Part shown: in pieces, positions 50,812 to 59,327 of the stretch
How the letters are laid out: each line of letters starts with the position of its first letter
Position numbering within the stretch: the stretch's first letter is position 1
Source: Brevibacillus brevis
Lineage (GTDB): Bacteria; Bacillota; Bacilli; Brevibacillales; Brevibacillaceae
Direction of reading: 5' to 3'
Assembly (NCBI RefSeq): GCF_900637055.1
Contig: NZ_LR134338.1
Span: forward strand, 5,167,001-5,231,000
DNA: 64,000 nucleotides
Made by a program: the position numbers and the translations under genes
Notes under the pieces: model-generated
The model's input: only the letters and a program-made list of their open reading frames with translations
Databases searched by the model: none
What the model was told of the DNA's origin: nothing

Positions 50812-51012
50812 ATGCAAACAGGTACAGTTAAATGGTTCAACGCAGAAAAAGGTTATGGCTTCATCGCAGTTGAAGGCGGAAACGATGTATTCGTTCACTT
50901 CAGCGCAATCCAAGGCGAAGGTTTCAAAACCCTCGAAGAAGGCCAACGCGTTGAATTCAACGTGGTTGAAGGCAACCGTGGACCACAAGCTGAGAACGTA
51001 GTAAAACTGTAA
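50812..51012 (+). CDS. cspB: Cold shock protein (CspA/CspB family)
   Basis: A 66-aa single cold-shock domain: MQTGTVKWFNAEKGYGFIAV contains RNP1-like KGYGFI, and DVFVHFSAI is RNP2. It binds single-stranded RNA/DNA and acts as an RNA chaperone. TTGGAGG lies eight bases before the ATG. The long leader with a strong hairpin fits cold-shock regulation. Which csp paralogue it is cannot be told. Confidence 0.95.
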   Translation: MQTGTVKWFNAEKGYGFIAVEGGNDVFVHFSAIQGEGFKTLEEGQRVEFNVVEGNRGPQAENVVKL

Positions 51013-51022
51013 ATTACACATA

Positions 51023-51058
51023 AAGCTGCCCTTGCGAATAACAAGGGCGGCTTTTTTT
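51023..51058 (+). terminator. Terminator of the cold-shock gene
   Basis: AAGCTGCCCTTG pairs with CAAGGGCGGCTT, followed by TTTTT. Confidence 0.92.
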
Positions 51059-51105
51059 CCAGCCCTTTTTCCTCACAAAATTCGTTCTTTGTTCCTAAAG
51101 AGCAG

Positions 51106-51134
51106 TTGACATTAGCCATGCCTCCCCATATAAT
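51106..51134 (+). promoter_or_regulatory. Consensus sigma-A promoter of eutH
   Basis: TTGACA (51106-51111), 17 bases, TATAAT (51129-51134): an exact consensus promoter. A strong constitutive start with control at antitermination fits the leader that follows. Confidence 0.92.
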
Positions 51135-51152
51135 CACTTTATAATGCAGAGT

Positions 51153-51354
51153 AAAGCAACGGCGCTTTCTAGCATAAAATATTCAGAATGTACACAAAGG
51201 AATAAACGCGACATGTATTTTCCGTTTATTTTTAGCGAGCTATGAAAGCGGTTCCAGTTGGCTGTTATTACCATTACCTGTAAACAAGTTTATACAAAGT
51301 AAGCAAAGGCGCTTAGGGTATATCTCATTTATTCATGAGATCCTAAGTGCTTTT
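51153..51354 (+). promoter_or_regulatory. ANTAR-type dual-hairpin antitermination leader of eutH
   Basis: P1: AAAGC-AACGGC-GCTTT (51153-51168). P2: TAAGC-AAAGGC-GCTTA (51300-51315). Both loops are hexaloops with A at position 1 and G at position 4, the ANTAR (EutV) recognition pattern. A terminator (51309-51350, GCGCTTAGG with CCTAAGTGC, then TTTT) shares bases 51309-51315 with P2, so the two folds exclude each other. A phosphorylated EutV-like protein binding P1-P2 should prevent termination and turn eutH on. The P1-P2 linker (~130 bases) is unusually long. Confidence 0.85.
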
Positions 51355-51386
51355 ATTGTTTACATCCGCAAAAAGGTGGGATATCC

Positions 51387-52658
51387 ATGGAGCACATTGG
51401 AAGCGTCATTATTTACATCATCATGTTATGTGCAGTGATTGGTGCCATTGCCGCGATTCGCAACAGCGATGAGGGCCTCGGTAAGGAGTTCATGGAAGGG
51501 ATTCACTCAACAGGTTACATCTTCGTTCCTGCTGCCGGTATTATGGCGTCCCTCCCGTACATCTCTTGGTTCGTAGAAAAAGCGGTATCACCCATCTTCA
51601 ATAAAATTGGAGCAGATCCTGCGATTGCGGCAACTGCGATTCTCGCATCTGACATGGGTGGCTATCAGTTGGCAAACCTCCTGAAAACCACCACGGAAGG
51701 ATGGGTTATGGCCATGATCGTCGGTCTGATGGCCGGTGCTACGATCGTGTTCTCCATCCCAATGGGACTTGCTATGTTGGACAAGCGCGACCATAAATAC
51801 ATGGCGCTTGGCGTAATGTCCGGTATTTTGACAGTTCCGATTGGTGCTTTTATCTCCAGCGCCATTCTTGTTTTGACAAATGCAGAGGTTCGCAATGAAA
51901 TCTCGACAAACGCTGAATCGACTTATGCTTTTGCCATTGGCTTCGGACAGGTACTTCTCAACCTCTCACCGATTTTGTTCTTTGTATTAGCAATTGCTGC
52001 TGGTCTGCGCTTCCTGCCAGACCTGATGATTCGTGCCTTTATGATCTTCGGAAAAACGATGGACGCTGGTATCAAGCTCGTACTCGTATTCTCGATCGTT
52101 CAACACTTTACTGGCATCTTTACAAAGATTTTCGGAGCTTGGGGCTTCGATCCGATCATCGCCGATCCAACCGACCAATACCGTGCGTTGGAGACCGCTG
52201 GTTACATCGGTATCATGCTCGCAGGTGCGTTCCCAATGGTATACATGCTGCGTAAATATGCAGCGAAGCCACTCGAAGTATTGGGTAATAAACTGGGCAT
52301 GAGCCCTTCTGGTAGTGCAGGTTTGCTCGCAACTAGCGCGAACATCCTGGCTATGTTCCGTCTTATTCGTTCCATGCCGCCAAAAGACAAGGTTATCAAC
52401 ATTTCCTTCGGGGTTTGTGCAGCTTTCTTGCTGGGTGACCACTTGTCCTTCTCGGCTAACTTCCAACCAAACATTATCTTGCCGGTCATGATCGGTAAAT
52501 TGGGTGCAGGTATTATCGGGATTGCTTTTGCTTACTGGCTCTCCGTTCCGAAAGCACTTGAACTGGAAAAACAAGATCGTGCTGCGGGAATTATCGGTCC
52601 AGATGAGTACTTGGATCATCACAGCGCGCAAGCTGAAGCTGCAGCAACAAAACACTAA
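51387..52658 (+). CDS. eutH: EutH ethanolamine transporter
   Basis: A 423-aa membrane protein with about eleven helices and the EutH signature (GYIFVPAAGIMASLPYISWF, DMGGYQLAN, LLGDHLSFSANFQP). It brings in ethanolamine under low concentration. GGTGGGATATCC lies before the ATG. No other eut gene is in this window, so it is a free-standing eutH. The ANTAR leader upstream argues for ethanolamine-responsive control by a distant EutVW. Confidence 0.94.
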   Translation: MEHIGSVIIYIIMLCAVIGAIAAIRNSDEGLGKEFMEGIHSTGYIFVPAAGIMASLPYISWFVEKAVSPIFNKIGADPAIAATAILASDMGGYQLANLLKTTTEGWVMAMIVGLMAGATIVFSIPMGLAMLDKRDHKYMALGVMSGILTVPIGAFISSAILVLTNAEVRNEISTNAESTYAFAIGFGQVLLNLSPILFFVLAIAAGLRFLPDLMIRAFMIFGKTMDAGIKLVLVFSIVQHFTGIFTKIFGAWGFDPIIADPTDQYRALETAGYIGIMLAGAFPMVYMLRKYAAKPLEVLGNKLGMSPSGSAGLLATSANILAMFRLIRSMPPKDKVINISFGVCAAFLLGDHLSFSANFQPNIILPVMIGKLGAGIIGIAFAYWLSVPKALELEKQDRAAGIIGPDEYLDHHSAQAEAAATKH

Positions 52659-52663
52659 AAGCA

Positions 52664-52696
52664 AAAGAGCGGTCCTTCGTGGGCCGCTCTTTTTTC
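52664..52696 (+). terminator. Terminator of eutH
   Basis: AAGAGCGGTCC-TTCG-TGGGCCGCTCTT with T run. Confidence 0.92.
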
Positions 52697-52812
52697 CTTT
52701 ACACAACCTTCTAGCTCATCTCCCAAATTTCCATTTTTTTATTTCTTCGATCGCTGAATCCTTTTCGCAGTACAATTCCTCGAAGCTTTTCATTTCAGCC
52801 TCCACTCCAAAG

Positions 52813-53139
52813 TTATTGGCGCGGCGCCCATAAGATGACGCTCACTCCGATCAGGCAGATGATAGCACCTGCCCAGTCATACAAATCGGGTGTCTTTTTA
52901 TCCACCAGCCATCCCCAAAAAACAGCAAGAACGATAAAAACCCCTCCATAGGCGGCATATACCCGCCCGAAGGAAGGGAAGCTTTGAAGCGTAGGAATGA
53001 TTCCGTACAACACCAGGATCAGCGCCCCGACGATACCGTACCAGTATGGCTTGGACTCCTTTAGCCAAAGCCATACCAAATATCCCCCGCCGATTTCCGC
53101 CAATCCCGCCAAAATAAACAATAGTATCGATGCTGTCAT
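52813..53139 (-). CDS. ynfA: YnfA (UPF0060) small membrane protein
   Basis: 108 aa with four hydrophobic helices and the UPF0060 pattern AGLAEIGGGYLVWLWLKE and VYAAYGGVFIVLAVFWGW. The family resembles small multidrug resistance folds, but its cargo is unproven. The ATG at 53139 follows GAGGAACC; the longer frame adds 13 residues. Confidence 0.92.
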   Translation of the reverse strand: MTASILLFILAGLAEIGGGYLVWLWLKESKPYWYGIVGALILVLYGIIPTLQSFPSFGRVYAAYGGVFIVLAVFWGWLVDKKTPDLYDWAGAIICLIGVSVILWAPRQ

Positions 53140-53264
53140 CCATGGTTCCTCTTTTCCGATCAAAACGAGTAAGTGCAAAGATCACGTCTATTATCTGATT
53201 GTCTCTCATAGTCTGTATATGTAATCATCACATTGGCTCGCCATGATGGACAAATCCCCAAAAT

Positions 53265-53750
53265 CTACCCTTGATGAGCAGCTTGTGGAGAGCAGCACAA
53301 ATCTCCTTTGCCGGATTCAAGTGAAGATTTCAGGCTCCCCAATACATGAGACCAAGCCATTTCGTGCCAGCCCCGAGCCTTTTCCCACTCCTCTCCCTCT
53401 TTCCAACCGAAATGCTCGACCAATACTTGCGTTTTCCCCTCTGCTTCTGACAAGGTAACAAGCACGTAAGTCAAGGCATCCTCGTGATTCATGGTATCTG
53501 CGAATTCGTCCGGTCCCTTCCATGTAAAGCCCAGGCGCTCCTTCGGTTCAAAATGGGTAATGATGCACCCTTTCGTCCCCATCTGGTCGCGATTGGCTGG
53601 ATTGAAGTACAATTCATACGCTCCGCCCAAAAACGGCTCAATCGTTGCATCAGGCGCAAACCACTGAACAAGCCGTTCCTTTCGTGTCCATGCCCACCAA
53701 ACCAGCTCTATAGATGATGATACTTCTATCTCCGCTTTCAAGAAACCCAT
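53265..53750 (-). CDS. SRPBCC (AHSA1-like) domain protein
   Basis: 161 aa. The N-terminus AEIEVSSSIELVWWAWTRKERLVQWFAPDA and RLGFTWKGPDEFAD fit the AHSA1 group of the SRPBCC fold. The C-terminus (WHEMAWSHVLGSLKSSLESG) covers the hydrophobic pocket. Ligand unknown. GGGGGGAAG precedes the ATG. Confidence 0.88.
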   Translation of the reverse strand: MGFLKAEIEVSSSIELVWWAWTRKERLVQWFAPDATIEPFLGGAYELYFNPANRDQMGTKGCIITHFEPKERLGFTWKGPDEFADTMNHEDALTYVLVTLSEAEGKTQVLVEHFGWKEGEEWEKARGWHEMAWSHVLGSLKSSLESGKGDLCCSPQAAHQG

Positions 53751-53942
53751 GAAACTTCCCCCCCAACTATTTTCCTAACAGTTTGAAAATAGCAATTTCT
53801 GTATAACCAGTCAATACAGAACACTCGCTGTCCTCAACATTCACGCCCGAACGAGATTTCAAGAGTATTAATGAGTCTGAACAAGTCTGAATGGAATATT
53901 TTTTGCTAAAAAGTGTAATTGTGCAGTAATCACATAAGAATG

Positions 53943-53953
53943 AATGCTATAAT
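53943..53953 (+). promoter_or_regulatory. Extended -10 promoter upstream of the YitT gene
   Basis: TGCTATAAT: an extended -10 element (TGnTATAAT), about 40 bp before the start; no good -35 is seen. Confidence 0.5.
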
Positions 53954-53993
53954 AACTAAGTAAGTAAAAAATTTCACAATGGGGAGAGGAACG

Positions 53994-54875
53994 ATGGAAC
54001 AACCACTTGCAAAATCGACTCATCAGAAATTACCCATTGGAAAATTGCTCAAGAGGGTCTTCGGTATCCTGATTGGTGCTTCCCTGTTCTCGGTAGCACT
54101 CGAGATTTTTCTCGTACCGAACAATATTATCGACGGTGGAATCGTAGGTATCTCGATTATTACCTCGCATCTGTCTGGAATCCCTCTTGGCGTTTTCCTG
54201 TTTGTGCTTAACTTGCCCTTCTTGATCATAGGGTACAAGCAAATCGGAAAAACGTTTGCACTCTCGACCCTCTTTGGGGTTACGATCATGTCAATTGGAA
54301 CGACACTCCTTCACCCTGTCCCAGGGCTAACGGATGATCCCCTGCTTGCAGCTGTATTTGGGGGTATCCTGCTCGGGATTGGCGTTGGACTTGTTCTTCG
54401 CTATGGAGGCTCTCTGGACGGTACAGAGATCGTTGCTGTACTGCTTAACAAGAAATCCCCGTTCTCCGTTGGTGAGATCGTAATGTTCATGAACTTATTC
54501 ATTTTGAGCAGTGCCGGATTTGTATTCGGTTGGGATCGCGCGATGTACTCGCTGATCGCCTACTACATTGCCTTCAAAATGATCGATCTGACCATCGAAG
54601 GCTTCCAGGAGTCTAAAGCGGTATGGATCATTAGCGACAATCACAAGGATTTGGGAGATGCGATTGTTGCTCGTCTGGGCCGTGGCGTTACCTATTTGAA
54701 TGGGGAAGGCGGCTATACTGGAGACGACAAGAAAGTGATTTTCTGCATCATTACTCGATTGGAAGAAGCCAAGCTGAAGCTGATCGTGGAAGAAGTTGAC
54801 GAGAATGCCTTCTTGGCCGTCGGCAATATTCACGATGTGCGCGGCGGGCAGTTTAAGAAGAAAGCGATTCATTAA
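53994..54875 (+). CDS. YitT-family membrane protein
   Basis: About 293 aa: five or six membrane helices (FGILIGASLFSVALEIFLVP; IGVGLVLRYGGSLDGTEI) and a C-terminal DUF2179 domain (DDKKVIFCIITRLEEAKLKL). Bacillus has several of these proteins of unknown transport role. The ATG at 53994 follows GGGGAGAGG. Confidence 0.9.
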   Translation: MEQPLAKSTHQKLPIGKLLKRVFGILIGASLFSVALEIFLVPNNIIDGGIVGISIITSHLSGIPLGVFLFVLNLPFLIIGYKQIGKTFALSTLFGVTIMSIGTTLLHPVPGLTDDPLLAAVFGGILLGIGVGLVLRYGGSLDGTEIVAVLLNKKSPFSVGEIVMFMNLFILSSAGFVFGWDRAMYSLIAYYIAFKMIDLTIEGFQESKAVWIISDNHKDLGDAIVARLGRGVTYLNGEGGYTGDDKKVIFCIITRLEEAKLKLIVEEVDENAFLAVGNIHDVRGGQFKKKAIH

Positions 54876-54888
54876 AAGGGAAAAAGTG

Positions 54889-54936
54889 TACCCTGTAGAG
54901 TGGACTTTGAAAAAGTCTTTCTATAGGGTATTTTTG
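54889..54936 (+). terminator. Terminator of the YitT gene
   Basis: TACCCTgTAGA pairs with the complementary CTAtAGGGTA across an inner GGACTT/AAGTC stem, followed by TTTTT. Confidence 0.85.
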
Positions 54937-54949
54937 TGTAGACGCATTT

Positions 54950-55576
54950 TTACTTTATTCTTACCGCCGTTCCCTCTTGTACATTAATTTCATATTTCTC
55001 AGTTGCCAAAGGAAGGCCCTCAGTTGTGGTTAGGAGGTATATGTTTGAATCAGCAGTTGGTTCTAGCTTAATAAAGTAATTTACACTACTCCAAGTAATT
55101 CCTACCACTTCTTTTGTAGGTAGCTCTAACGGAATTCTTACTTCCTCGAGGGTATTGATATTTTTTAAATATAAACGAGCTGTACTATTTTTCTGAAACA
55201 AATTAATAAGTTCAATACAGTATTCAAATCGATGATCTGATGTTTGCTGTATCGAATCAGTCTGTACCTTATCTGTTAACCACCCACTCGTATCTACATT
55301 TTTATAAAACTGAGGTGTCATGAAAAGCATTGCGATCATTAAAAGTGAGACACCAATGGCTTCCCACCATTTTGTTGGGCTCCACTTTTTATACAGTAGA
55401 TAAAAAGACAAGCCACCTAAAATTATGGTTGGTATACCTAGATATACAAGTAGTACTGTTGATATCAGGTCTAGATCACGTTGAAAGCTTGCAGTCGAAC
55501 CGAGTACAAACCAGATAAGACCTGATAGGTTAACGAATACAGTAATGATCCAAGTTATATTAAGCCACCATTGCAT
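54950..55576 (-). CDS. Hypothetical membrane protein, AT-rich
   Basis: 208 aa: three hydrophobic helices in the first ~95 residues (ITWIITVFVNLSGLIWFVLG; YLGIPTIILGGLSFYLLY; GVSLLMIAMLFM) and a ~110-residue outer domain. AGAGGGGA lies before the ATG at 55576. It belongs to an AT-rich minus-strand cluster unlike its surroundings. The family is not recognised. Confidence 0.7.
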   Translation of the reverse strand: MQWWLNITWIITVFVNLSGLIWFVLGSTASFQRDLDLISTVLLVYLGIPTIILGGLSFYLLYKKWSPTKWWEAIGVSLLMIAMLFMTPQFYKNVDTSGWLTDKVQTDSIQQTSDHRFEYCIELINLFQKNSTARLYLKNINTLEEVRIPLELPTKEVVGITWSSVNYFIKLEPTADSNIYLLTTTEGLPLATEKYEINVQEGTAVRIK

Positions 55577-55596
55577 TGGGCATTCCCCTCTACTCA

Positions 55597-55944
55597 CTAA
55601 TTAGGCTCGTTGGGATCATTTCCTTCTAAACAATTCCGTTCATATCTACTAGCTATTTCTTGCATGATTATTTTTTTAAACTTAGGTAATAACTCGTGCA
55701 TTTTCTGATTATTGTACCATTCAACATCCTTCCAGAAATCATTATATCCCTGTAACTGCTCTGCAATTCTTAATAATCTTTCTCTTGATAGTTGACTAAG
55801 CTTATATCGTTCCTGAAAGATATCTTCTAATACCTCAAAACATATAAATGGACTACCATTTACACTAATCCCTTTACATAGTTCTTTTAATACGGATATT
55901 TCCTCCAGGTCATCTTTAGAAAAGAAATGATCAAGTAGCTTCAC
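55597..55944 (-). CDS. Hypothetical protein, 115 aa, AT-rich
   Basis: A soluble charged protein (SVLKELCKGISVNGSPFICF, LSRERLLRIAEQLQGYND). GTG start with a weak AGGATGG site, 20 bp before the next gene. The C-terminus ends NDPNEPN, then a TAG stop just before the next gene's site. No family recognised; size and company fit an immunity or accessory protein, but this is a guess. Confidence 0.55.
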   Translation of the reverse strand: MKLLDHFFSKDDLEEISVLKELCKGISVNGSPFICFEVLEDIFQERYKLSQLSRERLLRIAEQLQGYNDFWKDVEWYNNQKMHELLPKFKKIIMQEIASRYERNCLEGNDPNEPN

Positions 55945-56044
55945 TTTACATCGCCATCCTATTCTGTGACATTTTTGTTGAGTGATTAGTCGTTCATCTC
56001 GCAGTTTTTACATTCTCGAGGCTGTTATTGAGATAAGAATAACA

Positions 56045-56100
56045 ATTCAAGCAAAAAAAGAAACCCCAGACGAGTTGTTGATTAACTGGTTTGGGGCTTT
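56045..56100 (-). terminator. Terminator of the 56112 gene
   Basis: On the minus strand CCCCAAACCAG and CTGGGG(TTT) pair imperfectly, followed by CTTTTTTT. Confidence 0.6.
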
Positions 56101-56111
56101 GCGGTTCTAGA

Positions 56112-56615
56112 TTAAGTTACATGAGAAGAAAGTTTATCAATCAAACTAGTTAGTTCTTTAATGGTTTTACTATTTAATATTTGAGGATTTAAGACTTCAA
56201 TAAAGCACTTCAACTTTCTAGCCTTACTCAAAACTTCATGAATCACCTGTTGTTTTGATACTAGCACTTCACTCCAAGCAGAATTATTAAATTCTTTACT
56301 TGGTTCAGCAATAAACAGTTCGAGAATACTACCACCTTCAAAACTCTCTACTAAGCTTACTCTGAGCTCGTCATTAGTTGCCTTAAACTCAAGCCAATCA
56401 CATGAACTTTCAGGAATTTTATATGCCAAGTAATCCTTTTTCTGAAGCTTGAGGGCAATAGTTAATAAATCAGTAAACCATCTTACTAAACGCTCTTCAC
56501 CAAAAGGATGGTCTTCAAAATAGTAACCATACTTATGCCCGTGGAAATCCAACTCAATTATGCCCTCAATATCTCTATACTCTCTATCAAAATCGTTAGC
56601 TGTAATTACCTTCAA
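56112..56615 (-). CDS. Hypothetical protein, 167 aa or longer, AT-rich
   Basis: A soluble protein (GIIELDFHGHKYGYYFEDHP, SCDWLEFKATNDELRVSL) of unknown family. The TTG at 56615 has no ribosome binding site. The frame stays open for 14 more codons to an ATA at 56655-56657, which is seven bases after a perfect AGGAGG; that would read [M]FTINFKLFDNFDELKV. An ATA start, or a lost ATG, is therefore possible. The decayed gene at 56644-56905 overlaps that start. Confidence 0.6.
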   Translation of the reverse strand: MKVITANDFDREYRDIEGIIELDFHGHKYGYYFEDHPFGEERLVRWFTDLLTIALKLQKKDYLAYKIPESSCDWLEFKATNDELRVSLVESFEGGSILELFIAEPSKEFNNSAWSEVLVSKQQVIHEVLSKARKLKCFIEVLNPQILNSKTIKELTSLIDKLSSHVT

Positions 56616-56643
56616 TTCATCAAAATTATCAAATAATTTAAAG

Positions 56644-56905
56644 TTAATTGTAAATATACGAACTCCTCCTAATCAAAAAATCTGAGAGCTTATATTGGTG
56701 TAAACGATATGCCGAATCCAAGTTTCCATTCTTCATAAATATCTTAATCTCTTCTCCAAAAACGCTCACAGGATGCAGTCCATCCTTTCCCCCCTATTTA
56801 TTAATTGAGTATACGCAATTTTAGACGCTTCAATAATTTTATCATCACTCCATTGTCTTCAGGTATCGCAGCCTCACCATACTTTAAATAGCGATCAATA
56901 TACAT
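56644..56905 (-). pseudogene. Decayed gene in three frames, upstream of the 56112 gene
   Basis: Three consecutive minus-strand pieces read like one protein: MYIDRYLKYGEAAIPEDNG (from the ATG at 56905), then SDDKIIEASKIAYTQLINRG with following ERMDCI, then HPVSVFGEEIKIFMKNGN and LDSAYRLHQYKLSDFLI up to a TAA at 56644. Two frame changes (near 56862 and 56776) break it, so it is a pseudogene or the sequence has indel errors. The family is not recognised. This accounts for much of the otherwise gene-free 56658-57039 stretch. Confidence 0.5.
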
Positions 56906-57039
56906 CCGTTTAGTCAACCGTCTCGGGCGAAATGGACGATTGTGTGAGCTTCTGTAAAGAAGTGTCTACCATAGGTTTCCACAACCTAAAAAATAGAGTA
57001 CGATACTCGTATCTCTCATGGAAAAAGGAGGTTTTCTCA

Positions 57040-57534
57040 GTGAATCAAGCATTCTCGATAGAACGGGTTCCTTTTGAACAGAAACACGCTCTCAAGCAAC
57101 TGTTGGAGCTGTATACGTACGACTTCACTGAGTTTGAGCCTTTCGAAGTAGATGATGACGGCTTGTTTGGCTATGACTACTTTGACAAGTATTGGATCGA
57201 GCCAGAACGCCATCCCTTTTTCATCAAGGTAAATGGTAAGCTGGCCGGGTTTGTCCTCGTCCGCATGCTCACAGGCACTGATTCAGATTTTCCAACACTT
57301 CACTCCATTGCTGAATTTTTTATCATGAAGCGCCACCGTCGACTGGGGATCGGAAAAGCGGTCTCCCATCAAATCTTCAAAATGTTCCCGGGTGCCTGGG
57401 AAGTCTTTCAATTGGAAAACAACGTTCCTGCCATCGGCTTTTGGCGTGCCAGCATCCGCGACTACACAGCCAATCACTATCAAGAGCGTCAAGAGGATGG
57501 CAAAGTCATACAAACGTTCATGTCGAGACCATAG
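57040..57534 (+). CDS. GNAT-family N-acetyltransferase
   Basis: 164 aa. Acetyl-CoA loop in FIMKRHRRLGIGKAVSHQIF, and AWEVFQLENNVPAIGFWRA. Substrate side is acidic (EFEPFEVDDDGLFGYDYF), similar to the YitH/YkkB-like acetyltransferases. AAGGAGG lies eight bases before the GTG at 57040; the longer frame (36 residues more) is not supported. Confidence 0.9.
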   Translation: MNQAFSIERVPFEQKHALKQLLELYTYDFTEFEPFEVDDDGLFGYDYFDKYWIEPERHPFFIKVNGKLAGFVLVRMLTGTDSDFPTLHSIAEFFIMKRHRRLGIGKAVSHQIFKMFPGAWEVFQLENNVPAIGFWRASIRDYTANHYQERQEDGKVIQTFMSRP

Positions 57535-57537
57535 CAG

Positions 57538-57577
57538 AAAAAAGCCAAGGGACAGCGCGAATCCCTTGGCTTTTATT
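57538..57577. terminator. Bidirectional terminator between GNAT and kinase genes
   Basis: AGCCAAGGGA pairs with TCCCTTGGCT with A-run before and T-run after; serves both convergent genes. Confidence 0.92.
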
Positions 57578-57587
57578 AGGAAACCAA

Positions 57588-59327
57588 CTAGCTGGTAACC
57601 GCAGGAAAGGTCATCACGACAACAGTTCCGCTACCCAGCTTGCTGTCCACCGTAATCTCACCCCCGTGAGCCAAGACGAGCTGCTTGGCTATCGCCATGC
57701 CCAGTCCCGTTCCACTGGTATTCTCTCCTGTATGCCCACCTCGGTAGTATCTTTCGAACAGATTGGCCAGTGTCGTCTCATCCATGCCCGGACCATTGTC
57801 CGCAATTTTGACCACAAACTGATCGGCTGCAATCGACTGTACCTCTACGAGCACATGTGTACCTGCCGGGGTATATTTGATCGCGTTTGTCAAAATGTTG
57901 ACGATGATGCGGCGAAACCAGATTGGATCAACCTCGGCCGTTATCGATTGGACATTCGCCGAAAATTCGATGTCATGCAAAGACGAGCTCGGATCGTTCA
58001 CCATATCCACCACAATCCTGCGTATGGTTTCTACGATCGCGACAGGTTGTTTGACCATCGGCAAAGCTTGGTTCTTGAGTCGATAGGTCAAATTCAAATC
58101 CTCAATCAGCCCGTTCATGTAGTCTGACTTTTCCCGTATCGTTTTCCCAAATTCGCTGACTTCTTTTCTGTCCCACTCATACTGTTCGGACTCCAAAAAG
58201 GTAGCATAACCGTAAATCGAGCTCAGCGGTGTCTTGAGATCATGGGAGAGCCCGGTAATCCATTCCTCTCGCGTCTGCTCGATCTCTTGCTGAAGCTTTT
58301 CATTGGAACGCAAAGTTTCACTCAAATGCCGGAGCGCGTCAAACACATCCTTGAACACACGAAATGACTTCTTTTCTTTCCCTCGCCAATTCCTTCCGAT
58401 TGGTTTCCCTTTTTTCCCGATGGGCTCTTCATAGCGGCCTTGGGCCAGTCTTTCCAGCCAATTCACCATGTGCAAGAGCGGCTTGCCTACCCGCCACGCA
58501 TACCTGCTGCCTGCGAATAGAACAGCCAGGATCAAAAGAATACCAATGTGAAGGAACGTTTCCTTGACCAAGGCATCCTCAGACGTTTCTTGGACACCAG
58601 ACTGATAGGTTGGATTCGGAGTGCCCACTATGTACGTCATGTCACTCTTCGTGTCATATCGGCTCGTGGTGCGGACAGGAACATTTTTTGCTGTCTCGCC
58701 GTTCTGAAGAGCTTCCGTCATGTCTAACTGGGCAGAAGCGTTCGGGCGATTCCATTGAAGGATGAGCTTCCCCGTACGATCGTATACCACGTACCATGCC
58801 TCTTCTTGGGAAAAGCTTTTGTTCAACTCGTCCCATGTCTCCTTGCTCGTTCCCGTTTTTGCTGCGATCAGGCGCTGCATCATCTCTTTTTCTGGAGCCG
58901 GTGTTCCATAGAGGATGATCATGTTTTCGTCAAATTGATTTATAACCCAGTGCGTGATGTGATAGGGAGAAGCATCACGATCTTCTACATAACTAATCCA
59001 CTCTCCTGGCCCAAATTGACTGGGAACGTCAGCAGGTGTCCGATAGTTGTACAGGATTTTTCCGTGCTTGTCGATAATCTGCAACCAGCCTTGATGTCTC
59101 GCCACGCTCTTCTCGATTTCCGGATCGACGTGAATGCGCTCCCCCTCGTAATCCACCTTCAATGTCAAATCAGACGCTTCCAGCCTGGACAAATCGGTGG
59201 ACAACTGCTCGTTCATTATGCGCCAGCCTAACCCCAGCATCGCGATAATCAGAAATAGCAGCAAGACGAGGAGAAACCCGAACAGTTGCCGGACATATTG
59301 AAAGATCAGCTTGTTCCGCAAATTCAT
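57588..59327 (-). CDS. Sensor histidine kinase, divergent from the ABC-2 operon
   Basis: 579 aa: membrane helix (about 13-35), a ~215-residue extracytoplasmic sensor, second helix (about 254-272), a linker region in place of HAMP, HisKA with WITGLSHDLKTPLSSIYGYA, and ATPase motifs NILTNAIKYT, DNGPGM and TSGTGLGMAIAKQ. It overlaps the regulator gene by 4 bp (ATGA). The large sensor fits detection of an extracellular ligand such as a peptide or antibiotic. Confidence 0.92.
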   Translation of the reverse strand: MNLRNKLIFQYVRQLFGFLLVLLLFLIIAMLGLGWRIMNEQLSTDLSRLEASDLTLKVDYEGERIHVDPEIEKSVARHQGWLQIIDKHGKILYNYRTPADVPSQFGPGEWISYVEDRDASPYHITHWVINQFDENMIILYGTPAPEKEMMQRLIAAKTGTSKETWDELNKSFSQEEAWYVVYDRTGKLILQWNRPNASAQLDMTEALQNGETAKNVPVRTTSRYDTKSDMTYIVGTPNPTYQSGVQETSEDALVKETFLHIGILLILAVLFAGSRYAWRVGKPLLHMVNWLERLAQGRYEEPIGKKGKPIGRNWRGKEKKSFRVFKDVFDALRHLSETLRSNEKLQQEIEQTREEWITGLSHDLKTPLSSIYGYATFLESEQYEWDRKEVSEFGKTIREKSDYMNGLIEDLNLTYRLKNQALPMVKQPVAIVETIRRIVVDMVNDPSSSLHDIEFSANVQSITAEVDPIWFRRIIVNILTNAIKYTPAGTHVLVEVQSIAADQFVVKIADNGPGMDETTLANLFERYYRGGHTGENTSGTGLGMAIAKQLVLAHGGEITVDSKLGSGTVVVMTFPAVTS

